The notes under the pieces were generated by a model. It searched no databases, was not told the DNA's origin, and was given only the letters and a program-made list of their open reading frames with translations. Source: Marinobacter sp. ELB17 (GTDB taxonomy: Bacteria; Pseudomonadota; Gammaproteobacteria; Pseudomonadales; Oleiphilaceae). From it: a stretch of 64,000 bases of DNA. Position numbers and translations under genes: made by a program. The DNA lies in NCBI RefSeq assembly GCF_000169375.1, contig NZ_AAXY01000002.1:310001-374000 (forward strand), read 5' to 3'. This document shows, piece by piece, positions 8,233 to 17,595 of the stretch. The number at the start of each line of letters is the position of its first letter. The stretch's first letter is position 1.

Positions 8233-9411
8233 TTACTGGAGCAATTGCACAAAAAACAGCTTTACCGCGTCCCAGATACGCTTGAGAAACCCACCCTCAG
8301 GCACATCTACCAGCGCCAGCACGGGCTGGTCTACCAGCACCTCACCCTGATACGAAACCTTGATGCGGCCCAACTCATCGCCAGCGCTGACCGGCGCTTT
8401 AACTACGGAGTCAAGGTCTATAACAGATTCCAGCTGATTGCGGGCGCCGCGGGAAATGGTGACATAAACATCTTCAAACACCCCAACCGGCAATGTGTTG
8501 GCAGCACCACCCCAAACCGGTGACTTAATCAGCTCTTGGCCGGCGCTGAACAGGCGCTCGCTCTGATAGTAACGGAAGCCATAGTTCAGCATTTTCTGCA
8601 CTTCTTGTGAGCGCGACTCCGCACTGCGAGCGCCCATTACCACCGCTATAAAACGGGTGTCATCGCGTTTTGCCGAAGCTACCAGACAATATCCGGCTTC
8701 TTCGGTATGGCCGGTTTTCAGCCCGTCTACGCTGTTGTCACGCCACAGCAAGCTGTTGCGATTTGGCTGGCGAATGTTGTTGAAGGTGAAGTGCTTTTCG
8801 GCGTAAATCGGATAGGTTTCGGGGTAATCGTTGATGGTGGCCTGGGCCAAAAGAGCCAAGTCTTGAGCGGTTGAATAGTGGTTGGGTGACGGCAATCCGG
8901 TGGCGTTCTCGAAATTGGTATTGGTCATGCCCAGAAGGTCAGCCTGCTGGTTCATGATGTCGACAAACGCGCCCTCGCTACCGGCAACAAATTCCGCCAA
9001 GGCCACCGAGGCGTCGTTACCGGACTGAATCACTACCCCACGTAACAAATCTTCTACCGTTACACTGGTGCCTTCACGCACAAAGGTGCGGGAACCTCCG
9101 GTTTGCCAGGCAGTAACGCTGATCGGCACCATGTCGCCCATGGCAATACGGCCCTCATCCAGCTCGCGCTCAACAATGTACGCGGTCATCATTTTAGTCA
9201 GGCTGGCGGGCGGCAGGCGCTCACTGCTGTTGTTTTCCATAATGACCTGCCCGCTTTTGGGCTCCATCAACACGTAGGAACTGCCGGCAATCTGCGGCGG
9301 CGCCGGTATCAGTACGGTCTGGGCCAGAGCGTTGCCGGCGACGACCAGCAGCAGTGTGTACACAAAAAAAGCAGAACGGAACAGAGATATAAAAGCCATG
9401 GTTTTTTTCAT
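8233..9411 (-). CDS. dacA: D-Ala-D-Ala carboxypeptidase, PBP5/6 type
   Basis: It removes the terminal D-alanine from peptidoglycan pentapeptides in the periplasm. A signal peptide occupies about residues 1-30 (hydrophobic core YTLLLVVAGNALA, cleavage after ALAQ). The three penicilloyl-serine motifs are present: SLTK in PPASLTKMMTAYI, SGN in VIQSGNDASVAL and KTG in GLKTGHTEEAGYC. The C-terminal end GFLKRIWDAVKLFFVQLLQ is an amphipathic helix of the type that anchors PBP5 to the inner membrane. At 392 residues it matches the family. No clear ribosome-binding site precedes the ATG at 9411. It sits between rlpA and ybeD as in other gammaproteobacteria. Confidence 0.95.
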   Translation of the reverse strand: MKKTMAFISLFRSAFFVYTLLLVVAGNALAQTVLIPAPPQIAGSSYVLMEPKSGQVIMENNSSERLPPASLTKMMTAYIVERELDEGRIAMGDMVPISVTAWQTGGSRTFVREGTSVTVEDLLRGVVIQSGNDASVALAEFVAGSEGAFVDIMNQQADLLGMTNTNFENATGLPSPNHYSTAQDLALLAQATINDYPETYPIYAEKHFTFNNIRQPNRNSLLWRDNSVDGLKTGHTEEAGYCLVASAKRDDTRFIAVVMGARSAESRSQEVQKMLNYGFRYYQSERLFSAGQELIKSPVWGGAANTLPVGVFEDVYVTISRGARNQLESVIDLDSVVKAPVSAGDELGRIKVSYQGEVLVDQPVLALVDVPEGGFLKRIWDAVKLFFVQLLQ

Positions 9412-9495
9412 TTATCAGTCAGTGTATGGATCGGGTTTACCGGCGACTCTTCAGCGTGGCTCTTCTGCTTGGATCAGCCAGCGCGAATCGGTCAG

Positions 9496-9523
9496 CGAGA
9501 GTCCGTCAACGAGAGTCCGTCAG
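9496..9523. repeat. 14-bp tandem duplication at the rlpA 3' end
   Basis: Two consecutive 14-base units, CGAGAGTCCGTCAA and CGAGAGTCCGTCAG, differ at the last base. The second unit lies in the final codons of rlpA and the rlpA stop codon is in the first unit, so the duplication straddles the end of the gene. Confidence 0.7.
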
Positions 9524-10480
9524 CAAAATGGTTTGATAGAAGCCGTAGGTCTGCAGCAACTGTTGGGCTTGCAGGGCGCTCTGTTCATTGTTGAAGGGGC
9601 CAGCCTGAACGCGGTGAAAACGCCCGCTACCGGTGTCGGCCACCTTAACCCGCATGGGTGTCTGCACCTGGTTTTGAACTTTCCGTACCAGATTTTCGGC
9701 CGCAACGTTGCTGGAAAATGACGCCAATTGCACAAATACGCCCTGCGCGGCAGGCGCAACCGCTGTTGCGCTATCCGGACGTTCTGCCGCGGACAGCTCC
9801 GCCGCCACCAAAGGCTCGCGCTTGGGTTCTGGCCTGGGTGCTGAATAGCCCGTCGGCTTTTGCGCAGCTAATACTTGAGCCCTGGCGGCTCCACCAAACG
9901 GTTTATTGACCACAAACATGGCGCCGTCCGGGCTCACCGTTATCGCCGCTACCTCTACCTGTGCAACACCCTGGCCCTGGTAGCCCAGTCGTTTGGCCGC
10001 AGCGTAGGATAAATCAATCATCCGGTCGCCATGAAAGGGCCCGCGGTCATTTACCCGCACAATCACCGAGCGGCCGTTGGCAAGGTTGGTCACCCGCGCG
10101 TAACTGGGAATGCGCAGTGATTTGTGGGCAGCGGTCATCTGGTACATATCGAACACTTCGCCGTTAGAGGTTTTGTGGCCGTGAAACTTTTCACCGTACC
10201 AGCTTGCCATACCCTCGGCCACGTAACCGTTGTTATCGTCCATCACGCTGTATTTTTTGCCCCACACGGTGTAAGGCGATTTGTTGCCCGCCCGCCGCGG
10301 CTCTTCAAAGCGCGGTTGCGCATCTTTTAGCCCGGAGGCGTCAAAGTTGCCGTCAGGCGCGCGATCCTGGCGGATCGTATAACGGCCGGAATGGTCTTTT
10401 TCCGGGGGCGCAGCAGCACAGCCGACCAGCATGGCCAGAGCCCCCGCCAACACAACCCACAGGGCAGACTTGATGATCAC
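9506..10480 (-). CDS. rlpA: RlpA septal-ring lytic transglycosylase
   Basis: A periplasmic lipoprotein that cleaves glycan strands stripped of stem peptides. The signal peptide ends in the lipobox LVGC (Cys about residue 21). The double-psi beta-barrel covers about 88-180, with GMASWYGEKFHGHKTSNGE and RVNDRGPFHGDRMIDLSY carrying the catalytic His and Asp. A linker of about 60 residues leads to a C-terminal SPOR domain (about 245-320, FVQLASFSSNVAAENLV) that binds denuded glycan at the septum. It lies between rodA and dacA; mltB, found here in some relatives, is absent. The gene ends inside a short tandem duplication. Confidence 0.94.
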   Translation of the reverse strand: MIIKSALWVVLAGALAMLVGCAAAPPEKDHSGRYTIRQDRAPDGNFDASGLKDAQPRFEEPRRAGNKSPYTVWGKKYSVMDDNNGYVAEGMASWYGEKFHGHKTSNGEVFDMYQMTAAHKSLRIPSYARVTNLANGRSVIVRVNDRGPFHGDRMIDLSYAAAKRLGYQGQGVAQVEVAAITVSPDGAMFVVNKPFGGAARAQVLAAQKPTGYSAPRPEPKREPLVAAELSAAERPDSATAVAPAAQGVFVQLASFSSNVAAENLVRKVQNQVQTPMRVKVADTGSGRFHRVQAGPFNNEQSALQAQQLLQTYGFYQTILLTDSR

Positions 10481-10592
10481 AGTGGGATATCCCCCATAAT
10501 TGGAAACCGCAAAAGCGGGCAGAGCCCCATTCTAACGGCTGCGGCTGGTACTACACCATTACCGAGCAGCCATGGTTGCGCTCCGGAACTGT

Positions 10593-11735
10593 TCACGAAC
10601 AGATCATACGGCGGTGGGTGTGAATCGACATCAACACCCCGAAGGCGGCCATAAGGGTAACCCCGGAGGTACCGCCGTAACTGACCAGGGGCAGCGGCAC
10701 GCCCACCACAGGCAACATACCGCTGACCATACCAATATTGACAAAAATATAGATGAAAAACGTCATGGTCAATGCACCTGCCAGCAAGCGACTAAAAGAA
10801 TCCTGGGCAGAAACTGCAATGTGAAGGCAGCGCAGAATAATCAGAAAATACACGGTTAGCAAAACCAGCATGCCGACAAAGCCAAACTCTTCAGCCAGCA
10901 CCGCCACAATGAAGTCGGTGTGACTTTCGGGCAGAAATTCCAGATGCGACTGGGTGCCGTGCAGCCAGCCCTTGCCATCGTAGCCACCGGAACCTATAGC
11001 GGTTTTAGACTGGATGATATTCCAGCCTGCCCCCAGCGGGTCACTTTGCGGGTCCAGCATGGTCAGCACCCGCTGTTTTTGGTAATCGCGCATGCCATAC
11101 ATCCACATCACCGGCGCCGACACCGATACCAACGCAAAAAATGCCGCAATGAGCTTCCAGCTGATACCGGCAAAAAACACCACGAAAATACCCGCCATGC
11201 CGACCAGCAGGGAGGTGCCCAAATCAGGCTGTTTGACGATCATCGCCATAGGCACCAACACAATGGCCATACCCACCGCCAGATGACGCAAACCTGGCGG
11301 CAGATAGTGACGCGACAGATACCAGGCGGCCATCATCGGCACCACCAGCTTCATGTATTCCGAAGGCTGGAACCTGGGCAAGCCGGGAACCGCCAGCCAG
11401 CGCTGAGCGCCCTTGGCACCAACACCCACCAGCAGCACAGCCACAAGCGCCACCAGGCCGAGGGTGTAAAACAGCGGTGCCCAGCGGCGAAACACGGCGG
11501 GGTCAAGCTGGGCCAGCACGACCATTACGACGAAGGCAATTCCCAGACGAATACCCTGAGCCTTGACAACGTCTATATTACGGTCGGCACCGCTGTAAAG
11601 CACAAAAAGGCCGCCACCCATCAATATCAGCAGCAACACCAGAAGAATGGGGTCCAGATGCACCATAGCCCAGAAACCGCGGGGGTTCCCCAAGGAGCTG
11701 CTGTCGGTGCCGTGTAATATATCCCGATTGGCCAT
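10593..11735 (-). CDS. rodA: RodA, SEDS glycan polymerase of the elongasome
   Basis: A polytopic inner-membrane SEDS protein (380 residues, about ten membrane helices) that polymerises lipid II during cell elongation with PBP2. Family motifs are clear: AQRWLAVPGLPRFQPSEYMK near residue 110, KQPDLGTSLLVGMAG near 160, the periplasmic segment ESHTDFIVAVLAEEFG near 265, and PLVSYGGTSGVTLM near the C-terminus. Its ATG shares one base with the mrdA stop (TGATG), so translation of the two partner proteins is coupled. About 110 bases with no recognisable feature separate it from rlpA. Confidence 0.96.
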   Translation of the reverse strand: MANRDILHGTDSSSLGNPRGFWAMVHLDPILLVLLLILMGGGLFVLYSGADRNIDVVKAQGIRLGIAFVVMVVLAQLDPAVFRRWAPLFYTLGLVALVAVLLVGVGAKGAQRWLAVPGLPRFQPSEYMKLVVPMMAAWYLSRHYLPPGLRHLAVGMAIVLVPMAMIVKQPDLGTSLLVGMAGIFVVFFAGISWKLIAAFFALVSVSAPVMWMYGMRDYQKQRVLTMLDPQSDPLGAGWNIIQSKTAIGSGGYDGKGWLHGTQSHLEFLPESHTDFIVAVLAEEFGFVGMLVLLTVYFLIILRCLHIAVSAQDSFSRLLAGALTMTFFIYIFVNIGMVSGMLPVVGVPLPLVSYGGTSGVTLMAAFGVLMSIHTHRRMICS

Positions 11736-13642
11736 CAGCGAGGGCCCTCAACATTGGCGATGTCTGCGGCGGCGCTGCCATCTCTATCACCCCCGCCTTC
11801 GCCGAATTCCAACAGCCAGGCGTCAAACAGGGCGCGCGCCATCGGCGCAGCGGTACTGCTGCCGCCACCGCCGTTTTCCACAATCACCGACACAGCAATC
11901 TGAGGATTATCTACCGGCGCAAAACCAACAAACAGCGCGTGATCACGCAGCCGCTCTTTCACTTCCTCCGCATCGTACTCTTCATCTTCAGCTAAGGAAA
12001 AAACCTGAGCCGTGCCGGTTTTACCGGCCATTCGGTAGCTGGCGTTTGCGCCAGCGGCTCGGGCAGTTCCGCGCGCACCATGCATCACATCGGCCATGGC
12101 CTCCACTACAAACTCCCAGTTATCCGGATTCTTTAGCGTTAACGGTGCGTGATTTTGCTCCGGCAAAAAACTCGTGAGATCGTTGTTGCCGTCAATACTT
12201 TTTAGCAGCCGCGGCTCTACCCAATAACCACGGTCGGCAATCAACGCTGTTGCCGTTGCCAGCTGCAAGGGCGTGGCCAACATAAAACCTTGGCCAATAC
12301 CCAGATTAACCGTGTCACCGGGGTACCAGGGCTCCTGGCGTGCGCCCTGCTTCCATTCCTTCGACGGCAGCAGGCCACTCAACGCCCCCGCCACGTCCAG
12401 GGCGGCGTCTTCACCGAATCCAAATCGAGAAAGATAGTGGTGAATGGTATCAACCCCCATGTCCACCGCGATTTCGTAAAAATACACATCGCAGGATTGG
12501 GTTATGGCCAGGTTAAGGTCAACCCACCCGTGCCCTGAGCGTTTCCAGTCTCGATAGCGCCGTCCAGACGAGTTAAACTGAAAATAACCCGGATCCCACA
12601 CCCGGCGTGTGTGATTTGTTGCACCGCTATCCAGTGCCGCAATCGCCAGCATCGGTTTCAGAGTAGAGCCAGGGGGGTACTGCCCACGAAGGGCGCGGTT
12701 GAACAAAGGTTTATCGCGGCTTTCACTCAGTTCGCGATAGTCTTCTACGCTGATGCCGGTCACAAACTGGTTGGCGTCAAACCCCGGCACACTGGCCAAC
12801 GCCAGAATGCCGCCTGTTGCCGGTTCAATCGCCACAATGGCTCCGCGCCGACCGTCAAGCAGCTTGTGGGCCAGCTTCTGTAAGCGCAAATCCAGATGCA
12901 GCTGAATATTTTCACCGGGCACCGGATTTTTGCGCTCCAACACCCTAAGGGTGCGGCCACGAGCGTTAGTTTCAACATGCTGGTAGCCAACCTTGCCGTG
13001 CAGCTGCTGCTCGTAAAAACGCTCAATTCCAGATTTTCCGATGTAATTAGTACCGGCGTAGTTAACCGGATCAATACGCTGCAACTCACTTTGATTAATG
13101 CGCCCCACGAAGCCCAAGGCATGGGCGGTAAACTCGCTGTAGGGGTAGTAGCGCACCAGCTCGGCCTGCACTTCTACGCCCGGTAACTCATGGCGCAGCA
13201 CCGCTAGCCGGGCGATTTCTTCTTCATTAAGATCATAACGCAGAGGCAATTCCTGAAACGGACGGCGGCGCTCTTTCAAGCGGCGCTGAAAGCGCTCAAG
13301 GTCTTCATCGGAAATGGACAGAATGGTTTGCAAGCGCGCCAGGGTAGCGCTCATATCAGTAATGCGCTCGGGCACCAGAGTCACGCTGAACACCGGGCGA
13401 TTTTCCGCCAGTAGCACGCGATTGCGATCGTATACCAAACCCCGAGGCGGTGGCACTGACTGCACCTGAACCCGATTTTTGTCTGACAGCGTGGTGTAGA
13501 TCTCGTGTTCTACTACTTGCAACTGATACAGGCGCGCAATCAATGCTCCCATTAGCAACATCACAAAAATCAGCATGACCAGAGTGCGGCGCTGGAACAA
13601 ACGACGTTCAGCGGCTATGTTCTTGAATTCACCCCAAGGCAT
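11735..13642 (-). CDS. mrdA: Penicillin-binding protein 2 (transpeptidase)
   Basis: The elongation-specific class B penicillin-binding protein, partner of RodA. The 635-residue chain has one N-terminal membrane helix (about 22-42), a pedestal region with LVYDRNRVLLAENRPVFSV, and a transpeptidase domain with the active Ser in YPPGSTLKPML, the second motif in ITQSCDVYFYE (SCD) and KTGTAQVFSL. Length agrees with E. coli PBP2 (633). The C-terminal tail after VIVENGGGGSSTAAP extends through an acidic, Gly-rich end. It follows rlmH by 21 bases and overlaps rodA by one base. Confidence 0.96.
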   Translation of the reverse strand: MPWGEFKNIAAERRLFQRRTLVMLIFVMLLMGALIARLYQLQVVEHEIYTTLSDKNRVQVQSVPPPRGLVYDRNRVLLAENRPVFSVTLVPERITDMSATLARLQTILSISDEDLERFQRRLKERRRPFQELPLRYDLNEEEIARLAVLRHELPGVEVQAELVRYYPYSEFTAHALGFVGRINQSELQRIDPVNYAGTNYIGKSGIERFYEQQLHGKVGYQHVETNARGRTLRVLERKNPVPGENIQLHLDLRLQKLAHKLLDGRRGAIVAIEPATGGILALASVPGFDANQFVTGISVEDYRELSESRDKPLFNRALRGQYPPGSTLKPMLAIAALDSGATNHTRRVWDPGYFQFNSSGRRYRDWKRSGHGWVDLNLAITQSCDVYFYEIAVDMGVDTIHHYLSRFGFGEDAALDVAGALSGLLPSKEWKQGARQEPWYPGDTVNLGIGQGFMLATPLQLATATALIADRGYWVEPRLLKSIDGNNDLTSFLPEQNHAPLTLKNPDNWEFVVEAMADVMHGARGTARAAGANASYRMAGKTGTAQVFSLAEDEEYDAEEVKERLRDHALFVGFAPVDNPQIAVSVIVENGGGGSSTAAPMARALFDAWLLEFGEGGGDRDGSAAADIANVEGPR

Positions 13643-13663
13643 GAAGCACTCCCATCGTGCACC

Positions 13664-14134
13664 TTACGCCCTGTGGTAAGGATGATTGCGGGTAATGGAC
13701 CAGGCTCGATACAGCTGCTCCGCTAACACAATGCGTACCAGCGGGTGAGGCAGCGTCAGCGGCGACAAAGACCATTGCTGGTCGGCTCGCTGGCGACAGG
13801 CGTTAGCGAGCCCGTCCGGCCCGCCCACCAAAAAATTGACGTTGCGGCCATCCTGTTGCCAGTTTTCCAGTTGCGCAGCCAGTTTTTCTGTCGACCAAGG
13901 CCGTCCGCCCACTTCCAGCGCTACCACCCGGTCTTTCGGTTGGGTAGCGGCAAGAATGGCATCGCTTTCGCGCTGCATGAGTCTGGGGATGTCCGGGTTT
14001 TTACCCCGGTGTGCCATGGCGATTTCGACCAGTTCCAGAGATAACTCCGGCGGCATGCGGCGAGCGTAATCCAGATAACCGGCGCTGACCCAGTCGGGCA
14101 TTTTTTGCCCCACGCAGATCAGACGTAAACGCAT
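13664..14134 (-). CDS. rlmH: RlmH, 23S rRNA pseudouridine-1915 N3-methyltransferase
   Basis: A SPOUT-family methyltransferase that modifies helix 69 of 23S rRNA on the 70S ribosome. The 156-residue protein is collinear with the E. coli enzyme: it opens [20 protein letters not shown], has the SAM-binding knot segment [11 protein letters not shown] near residue 100, and ends [11 protein letters not shown]. It starts two bases after the rsfS stop, keeping the conserved rsfS-rlmH pair beside the PBP2/RodA genes. Confidence 0.97.
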   Translation of the reverse strand: MRLRLICVGQKMPDWVSAGYLDYARRMPPELSLELVEIAMAHRGKNPDIPRLMQRESDAILAATQPKDRVVALEVGGRPWSTEKLAAQLENWQQDGRNVNFLVGGPDGLANACRQRADQQWSLSPLTLPHPLVRIVLAEQLYRAWSITRNHPYHRA

Positions 14135-14136
14135 GG

Positions 14137-14493
14137 TTATTCGCCGCCCGCGAGACCAAAATCAGGTGCAGGGGCGTCACGCCAAAATCGTTCCAAGTCG
14201 TAAAATTCGCGGGCCGCCGGCATCATTACATGCACCACAACGTCACCCAAATCCACCAGTATCCAGTCGCTACCGCCTGCGCCTTCTATATGATCAACCC
14301 GAACACCCTGCTCTTTCGCGTCAACGACGACCGAATTGGCCAACGCTTTCAAGTGTCGGTTGGACGTGCCAGACGCCAAAACCATGAAGTCGGTGACACC
14401 GGTGCGCTCGCGCACATCAATGACACTTAAATCCTGGGCTTTTACATCTTCCAGCGCGTTTATTACCAGATCTTTCAGTTGTTCGGCCTGCAT
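14137..14493 (-). CDS. rsfS: RsfS ribosomal silencing factor
   Basis: It binds ribosomal protein L14 and blocks joining of the ribosomal subunits in slow growth. The 118-residue product starting at ATG 14493 ([19 protein letters not shown]) shows the family core [32 protein letters not shown] and [16 protein letters not shown]. The same frame is open for another 79 codons upstream, into the nadD region, but this part has no family similarity and overlaps nadD, so it is rejected as coding for RsfS. It lies between nadD and rlmH. Confidence 0.96.
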   Translation of the reverse strand: MQAEQLKDLVINALEDVKAQDLSVIDVRERTGVTDFMVLASGTSNRHLKALANSVVVDAKEQGVRVDHIEGAGGSDWILVDLGDVVVHVMMPAAREFYDLERFWRDAPAPDFGLAGGE

Positions 14494-14561
14494 AATCACC
14501 CTGTTGCCCGGGCTCTGGCCAGAATGGCCGCCCGAAAAGTCGTTATTACGCGATTGTAGCA

Positions 14562-15212
14562 CTAAAGTTCCACCGCAGGGCAGGCACCATAGAGCCCTTG
14601 CCGGTGAATTTCTGCCAGCGCCTGCCAAGGCAGCAGGTAGCGCGCGGAATGACCCTCCGCCAGACGCTGACGAATGGCGGTCGCGGAAATATCCAGCAAG
14701 GGCGGCGCAAACATTACAATTCGGCCACAAGGCGAGCTTTTAAGCTCATTGCCGTGTTCGACGTAATGCTTCGACAGCAAAAAGGCGGGCACGCCCTGTG
14801 GGTTTAGCGCCGGCCCGGGGCGGTTGACCACCACAATATGCGCCAATGCCAGAATTTCCTGCCACTGGCGCCAGCGATCAAAACCGGCAAACGCATCGGT
14901 ACCCAAGGCCATCACCAGTGGGCAATCCGGGCCCAATTCGGCGCGCAGTTGGCGCAGGGTGTCCGCGGTAAAGGATTTGCCGCCGCGGTCCAACTCGCGC
15001 GAGTCAATCGCCAACGCCGGCTCGCCCGCAATCGCCAGTTGCAAAAGCCGGAGTCGCTGGTCGGCGGTTGCGCCTGTCGCGCCACGGTGCGGGGGAGTGT
15101 AGCTGGGCACCAGGTGCACCTGGGCCACTCCCAGATAATCCTTAACCTCGAGGCCTAGTCGCAGGTGGCCGTGGTGCACTGGGTCAAAGGTTCCACCATA
15201 AATTACATGCAT
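14562..15212 (-). CDS. nadD: NadD nicotinate-nucleotide adenylyltransferase
   Basis: It adenylates nicotinate mononucleotide in NAD synthesis. The 216-residue sequence has the nucleotidyl-transfer motif YGGTFDPVHHGHLRLG at the N-terminus, the segment HLVPSYTPPHRG, the switch GTDAFAGFDRW, and the C-terminal ISATAIRQRL (ISxTxxR). It begins three bases after the proA stop codon, so proA, nadD, rsfS and rlmH form one run. The final residues extend slightly past the usual end of the family. Confidence 0.96.
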   Translation of the reverse strand: MHVIYGGTFDPVHHGHLRLGLEVKDYLGVAQVHLVPSYTPPHRGATGATADQRLRLLQLAIAGEPALAIDSRELDRGGKSFTADTLRQLRAELGPDCPLVMALGTDAFAGFDRWRQWQEILALAHIVVVNRPGPALNPQGVPAFLLSKHYVEHGNELKSSPCGRIVMFAPPLLDISATAIRQRLAEGHSARYLLPWQALAEIHRQGLYGACPAVEL

Positions 15213-15215
15213 GCG

Positions 15216-16472
15216 CTAAACCCGGATATGGCCGTCACCGAACACCACGTACTTCTGCGACGTCAGGCCCTCCAGCCCCACTGGCCCGCGGGCGTGAATT
15301 TTGTCAGTGGAAATTCCGATTTCCGCGCCCAGACCGTATTCAAAACCATCGGCAAAGCGGGTGGAGGCATTCACCATCACCGAGCTGGAATCCACTTCGG
15401 TAAGAAAGCGCCGGGCGCGGGTGTAATTTTCGGTAATAATGCTGTCAGTATGCCGGGAGCTGAACTGACTGATATGAGCAATAGCGCCGTCCAGACCGTC
15501 CACTATCTTTACCGCAAGAATAGGGGCCAGGTATTCTGCTTCCCAGTCGGCTTCTGTCGCCGGCGTCATCTCGCTGACAATCTCCCGACTGCGCTCGCAG
15601 CCGCGCAGTTCTACACCTTTTTCTACGAACGCAGCGTTCAGCAGCGGTAGTATATCGGCGGCGATTTCCTCATCCACCAGCAGAGTTTCCATGGTATTAC
15701 AGGTGCCGTAACGTTGGGTTTTGGCGTTCACGGCCACCGCCAGCGCCTTTTCAGGATCGGCGTGACTGTCGATATAAACGTGACATACGCCATCAAGGTG
15801 CTTGATAACCGGAACCCGGGCGTCACGGCTAACGCGCTCAATCAGGCTTTTGCCACCGCGCGGTACGATAACGTCAACGTACTGCGGCATAGTGATCAGC
15901 TCGCCCACTGCGGCGCGATCGGCGGTGGCAATAATCTGAACGGCCGTTTCCGGCAGACCGGCTTGAGCCAAACCACTGGAAATACAGCGCGCAATCGCCT
16001 GATTGGAGTGAATGGATTCAGAACCGCCGCGCAATATCGCGGCGTTACCAGACTTCAGACAAAGGCTGGCCGCTTCAACAGTCACATTCGGGCGTGACTC
16101 ATAGATAATCCCGATAACGCCCAGCGGCACACGCATTTTACCGACCTGAATGCCCGAAGGCCTATAGACCATGTCGGTTATTACGCCAATTGGGTCTGCC
16201 AGACCAGCCACCTGCAGTAGCCCTTCAATCATGGCGTCTACCCGCGCCGGCGTCAGTTCCAAACGGTCCAGCATAGCGCTATCGAGGCCACTGGCCTTGG
16301 CCGCAGAAAGATCCTGTTGATTGGCCTCTGCCAGTTCGTCGCGGGCGGCGTCCAGGGCCTGAGCCATAGCCAGCAGCGCCTGATTACGAACCGCTGTGGT
16401 TGATCGGGCAACGTGTTTCGCTGCTGCACGGGCCTGGGCACCCACCTCATTCATGTATGCTGCAATGTCCAT
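15216..16472 (-). CDS. proA: ProA gamma-glutamyl phosphate reductase
   Basis: The second enzyme of proline synthesis, an NADPH-dependent reductase of the aldehyde dehydrogenase fold. Key segments are [35 protein letters not shown] and the catalytic cysteine motif [17 protein letters not shown] 16472 gives 418 residues, very close to the E. coli enzyme (417), and AAGG lies about ten bases upstream; in-frame ATGs at 16529, 16511 and 16454 are alternatives. ProB is not nearby. The upstream region is shared with the divergent gene at 16609. Confidence 0.94.
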   Translation of the reverse strand: MDIAAYMNEVGAQARAAAKHVARSTTAVRNQALLAMAQALDAARDELAEANQQDLSAAKASGLDSAMLDRLELTPARVDAMIEGLLQVAGLADPIGVITDMVYRPSGIQVGKMRVPLGVIGIIYESRPNVTVEAASLCLKSGNAAILRGGSESIHSNQAIARCISSGLAQAGLPETAVQIIATADRAAVGELITMPQYVDVIVPRGGKSLIERVSRDARVPVIKHLDGVCHVYIDSHADPEKALAVAVNAKTQRYGTCNTMETLLVDEEIAADILPLLNAAFVEKGVELRGCERSREIVSEMTPATEADWEAEYLAPILAVKIVDGLDGAIAHISQFSSRHTDSIITENYTRARRFLTEVDSSSVMVNASTRFADGFEYGLGAEIGISTDKIHARGPVGLEGLTSQKYVVFGDGHIRV

Positions 16473-16552
16473 CCGCTTGTTACCTTTGAATCCTGATGTC
16501 GCAAGAGCCATAACTTTACCTGTCTGCATTCAAGTACGCACCCCAAACAACT

Positions 16553-16560
16553 AGTATACT
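16553..16560. promoter_or_regulatory. Possible shared -10 palindrome between proA and the divergent trio
   Basis: The 8-base palindrome AGTATACT contains a good -10 hexamer (TATACT) on both strands, in the roughly 80 bases upstream of the longest proA start and of the gene at 16609. No convincing -35 element is found on either strand, so this is only a candidate. Confidence 0.3.
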
Positions 16561-16608
16561 CGTGCCTTGAACTCCGAAAACCAGTTGCCACTATAAAGGA
16601 ACACGAAC

Positions 16609-17595
16609 ATGGCCACGATGGCCGGCTCTGTGCTGTTAAAACCCCTTGCCCACAGCGCCTTCATTGGTGCTGCAGTTATGGCTGCGCTCAGTGTGCTGGC
16701 AAGTGAACCACTGTTAGCCGCCTGCGCTGCAACGATTGCCGGCATTGTGGTGTGCAGCCCGACGTTCCACAAACGCCATGGTGCCGCGCCTTGGCCTGCC
16801 CTGCGCGCCGGATTTTTTATTATTCTGGTGCTTTTGATGGCCACTGCCGCATTAACAGACCGGTGGTTTATGAGTTACTGGCTCTACGGCCTGCCACTGT
16901 TGGCCTATGTTGCAGTGCCGTGGCGCGGGGCGTGGATTGCCATTGTTGCGGTTGTCGCCATCGCCATGTTTATGGTGTATCAAGCCAGCGGCATTGCCCA
17001 ACGCCATCAGATGATCGGCGCTTTTTTTCTGACCCTGCTCCTCAGCCTGATACTGGCATTTCTGCTGGAGTTCAAACGCCGCCAGCTAATGCCCCTGCGC
17101 CGCACCGACGAGCTCACCAACGCCGCCAGCCAGCAACATCTGACCTCCGATTTAAATAAAGAGATTCAACGCAGCGAGCGTGAAGGCACAACCCTGTCAG
17201 TCATCATGTTGGCATTAAAAACCAGCAACGATGCAGAGCCGGCGGGCGCCGATTTGCGTTCGATTCTGCCGCAAATCGGGCGCTATTTGCACAGCCACAT
17301 CCGCGACTTTGATGCTTATTATCGCGTTGCAGATCTTCAGTTCCTGATCATTCTTCCCGGTATTACCAGCCCCCAGGCCTCGCGGCAGGCTGAGGCTCTG
17401 CAGCGCGGCGTGCAACAACTGTTACACAGTCACCAACTGACAATGACACTCAGCACCGGCGCCGCCGGGCTCAACATCGGCGATGACGCCAACAGCCTGC
17501 AACACAGCGTTACAGGCGCGTTGCGCAGAGCCCAGCAACACGCCAGTAATAACAGCCACACCTTCAACGGGCGTAACCAGGAGCCAAAGGCATGA
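16609..17595 (+). CDS. Membrane protein with degenerate GGDEF domain (first of pair)
   Basis: The 328-residue protein has about six membrane helices in residues 10-153 followed by a cytoplasmic GGDEF-fold domain (about 160-320). The opening TDELTNAASQQHLTSDL corresponds to the usual DPLTGLxNRR, and the active-site hairpin reads RVADLQFLIILPG where enzymes have RxGGDEFxxxLP. The first metal-binding Asp region is MLALKTSND instead of LLDIDxFK. The signature and metal ligands are therefore lost and diguanylate cyclase activity is not expected; a sensing, dimerising or scaffold role is inferred. The start has AAGGA nine bases ahead. It overlaps the next gene by four bases (ATGA). Confidence 0.8.
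   Translation: MATMAGSVLLKPLAHSAFIGAAVMAALSVLASEPLLAACAATIAGIVVCSPTFHKRHGAAPWPALRAGFFIILVLLMATAALTDRWFMSYWLYGLPLLAYVAVPWRGAWIAIVAVVAIAMFMVYQASGIAQRHQMIGAFFLTLLLSLILAFLLEFKRRQLMPLRRTDELTNAASQQHLTSDLNKEIQRSEREGTTLSVIMLALKTSNDAEPAGADLRSILPQIGRYLHSHIRDFDAYYRVADLQFLIILPGITSPQASRQAEALQRGVQQLLHSHQLTMTLSTGAAGLNIGDDANSLQHSVTGALRRAQQHASNNSHTFNGRNQEPKA

Noticed and set aside
10920..11717. A 265-codon His/Gln-rich open frame opposite rodA
   Set aside because: It is the reverse reading of the RodA membrane helices and has no independent support.
14494..14730. An N-terminal extension of RsfS
   Set aside because: The extra 79 codons overlap nadD in antisense-free but different frame and have no family similarity; ATG 14493 fits the family start.
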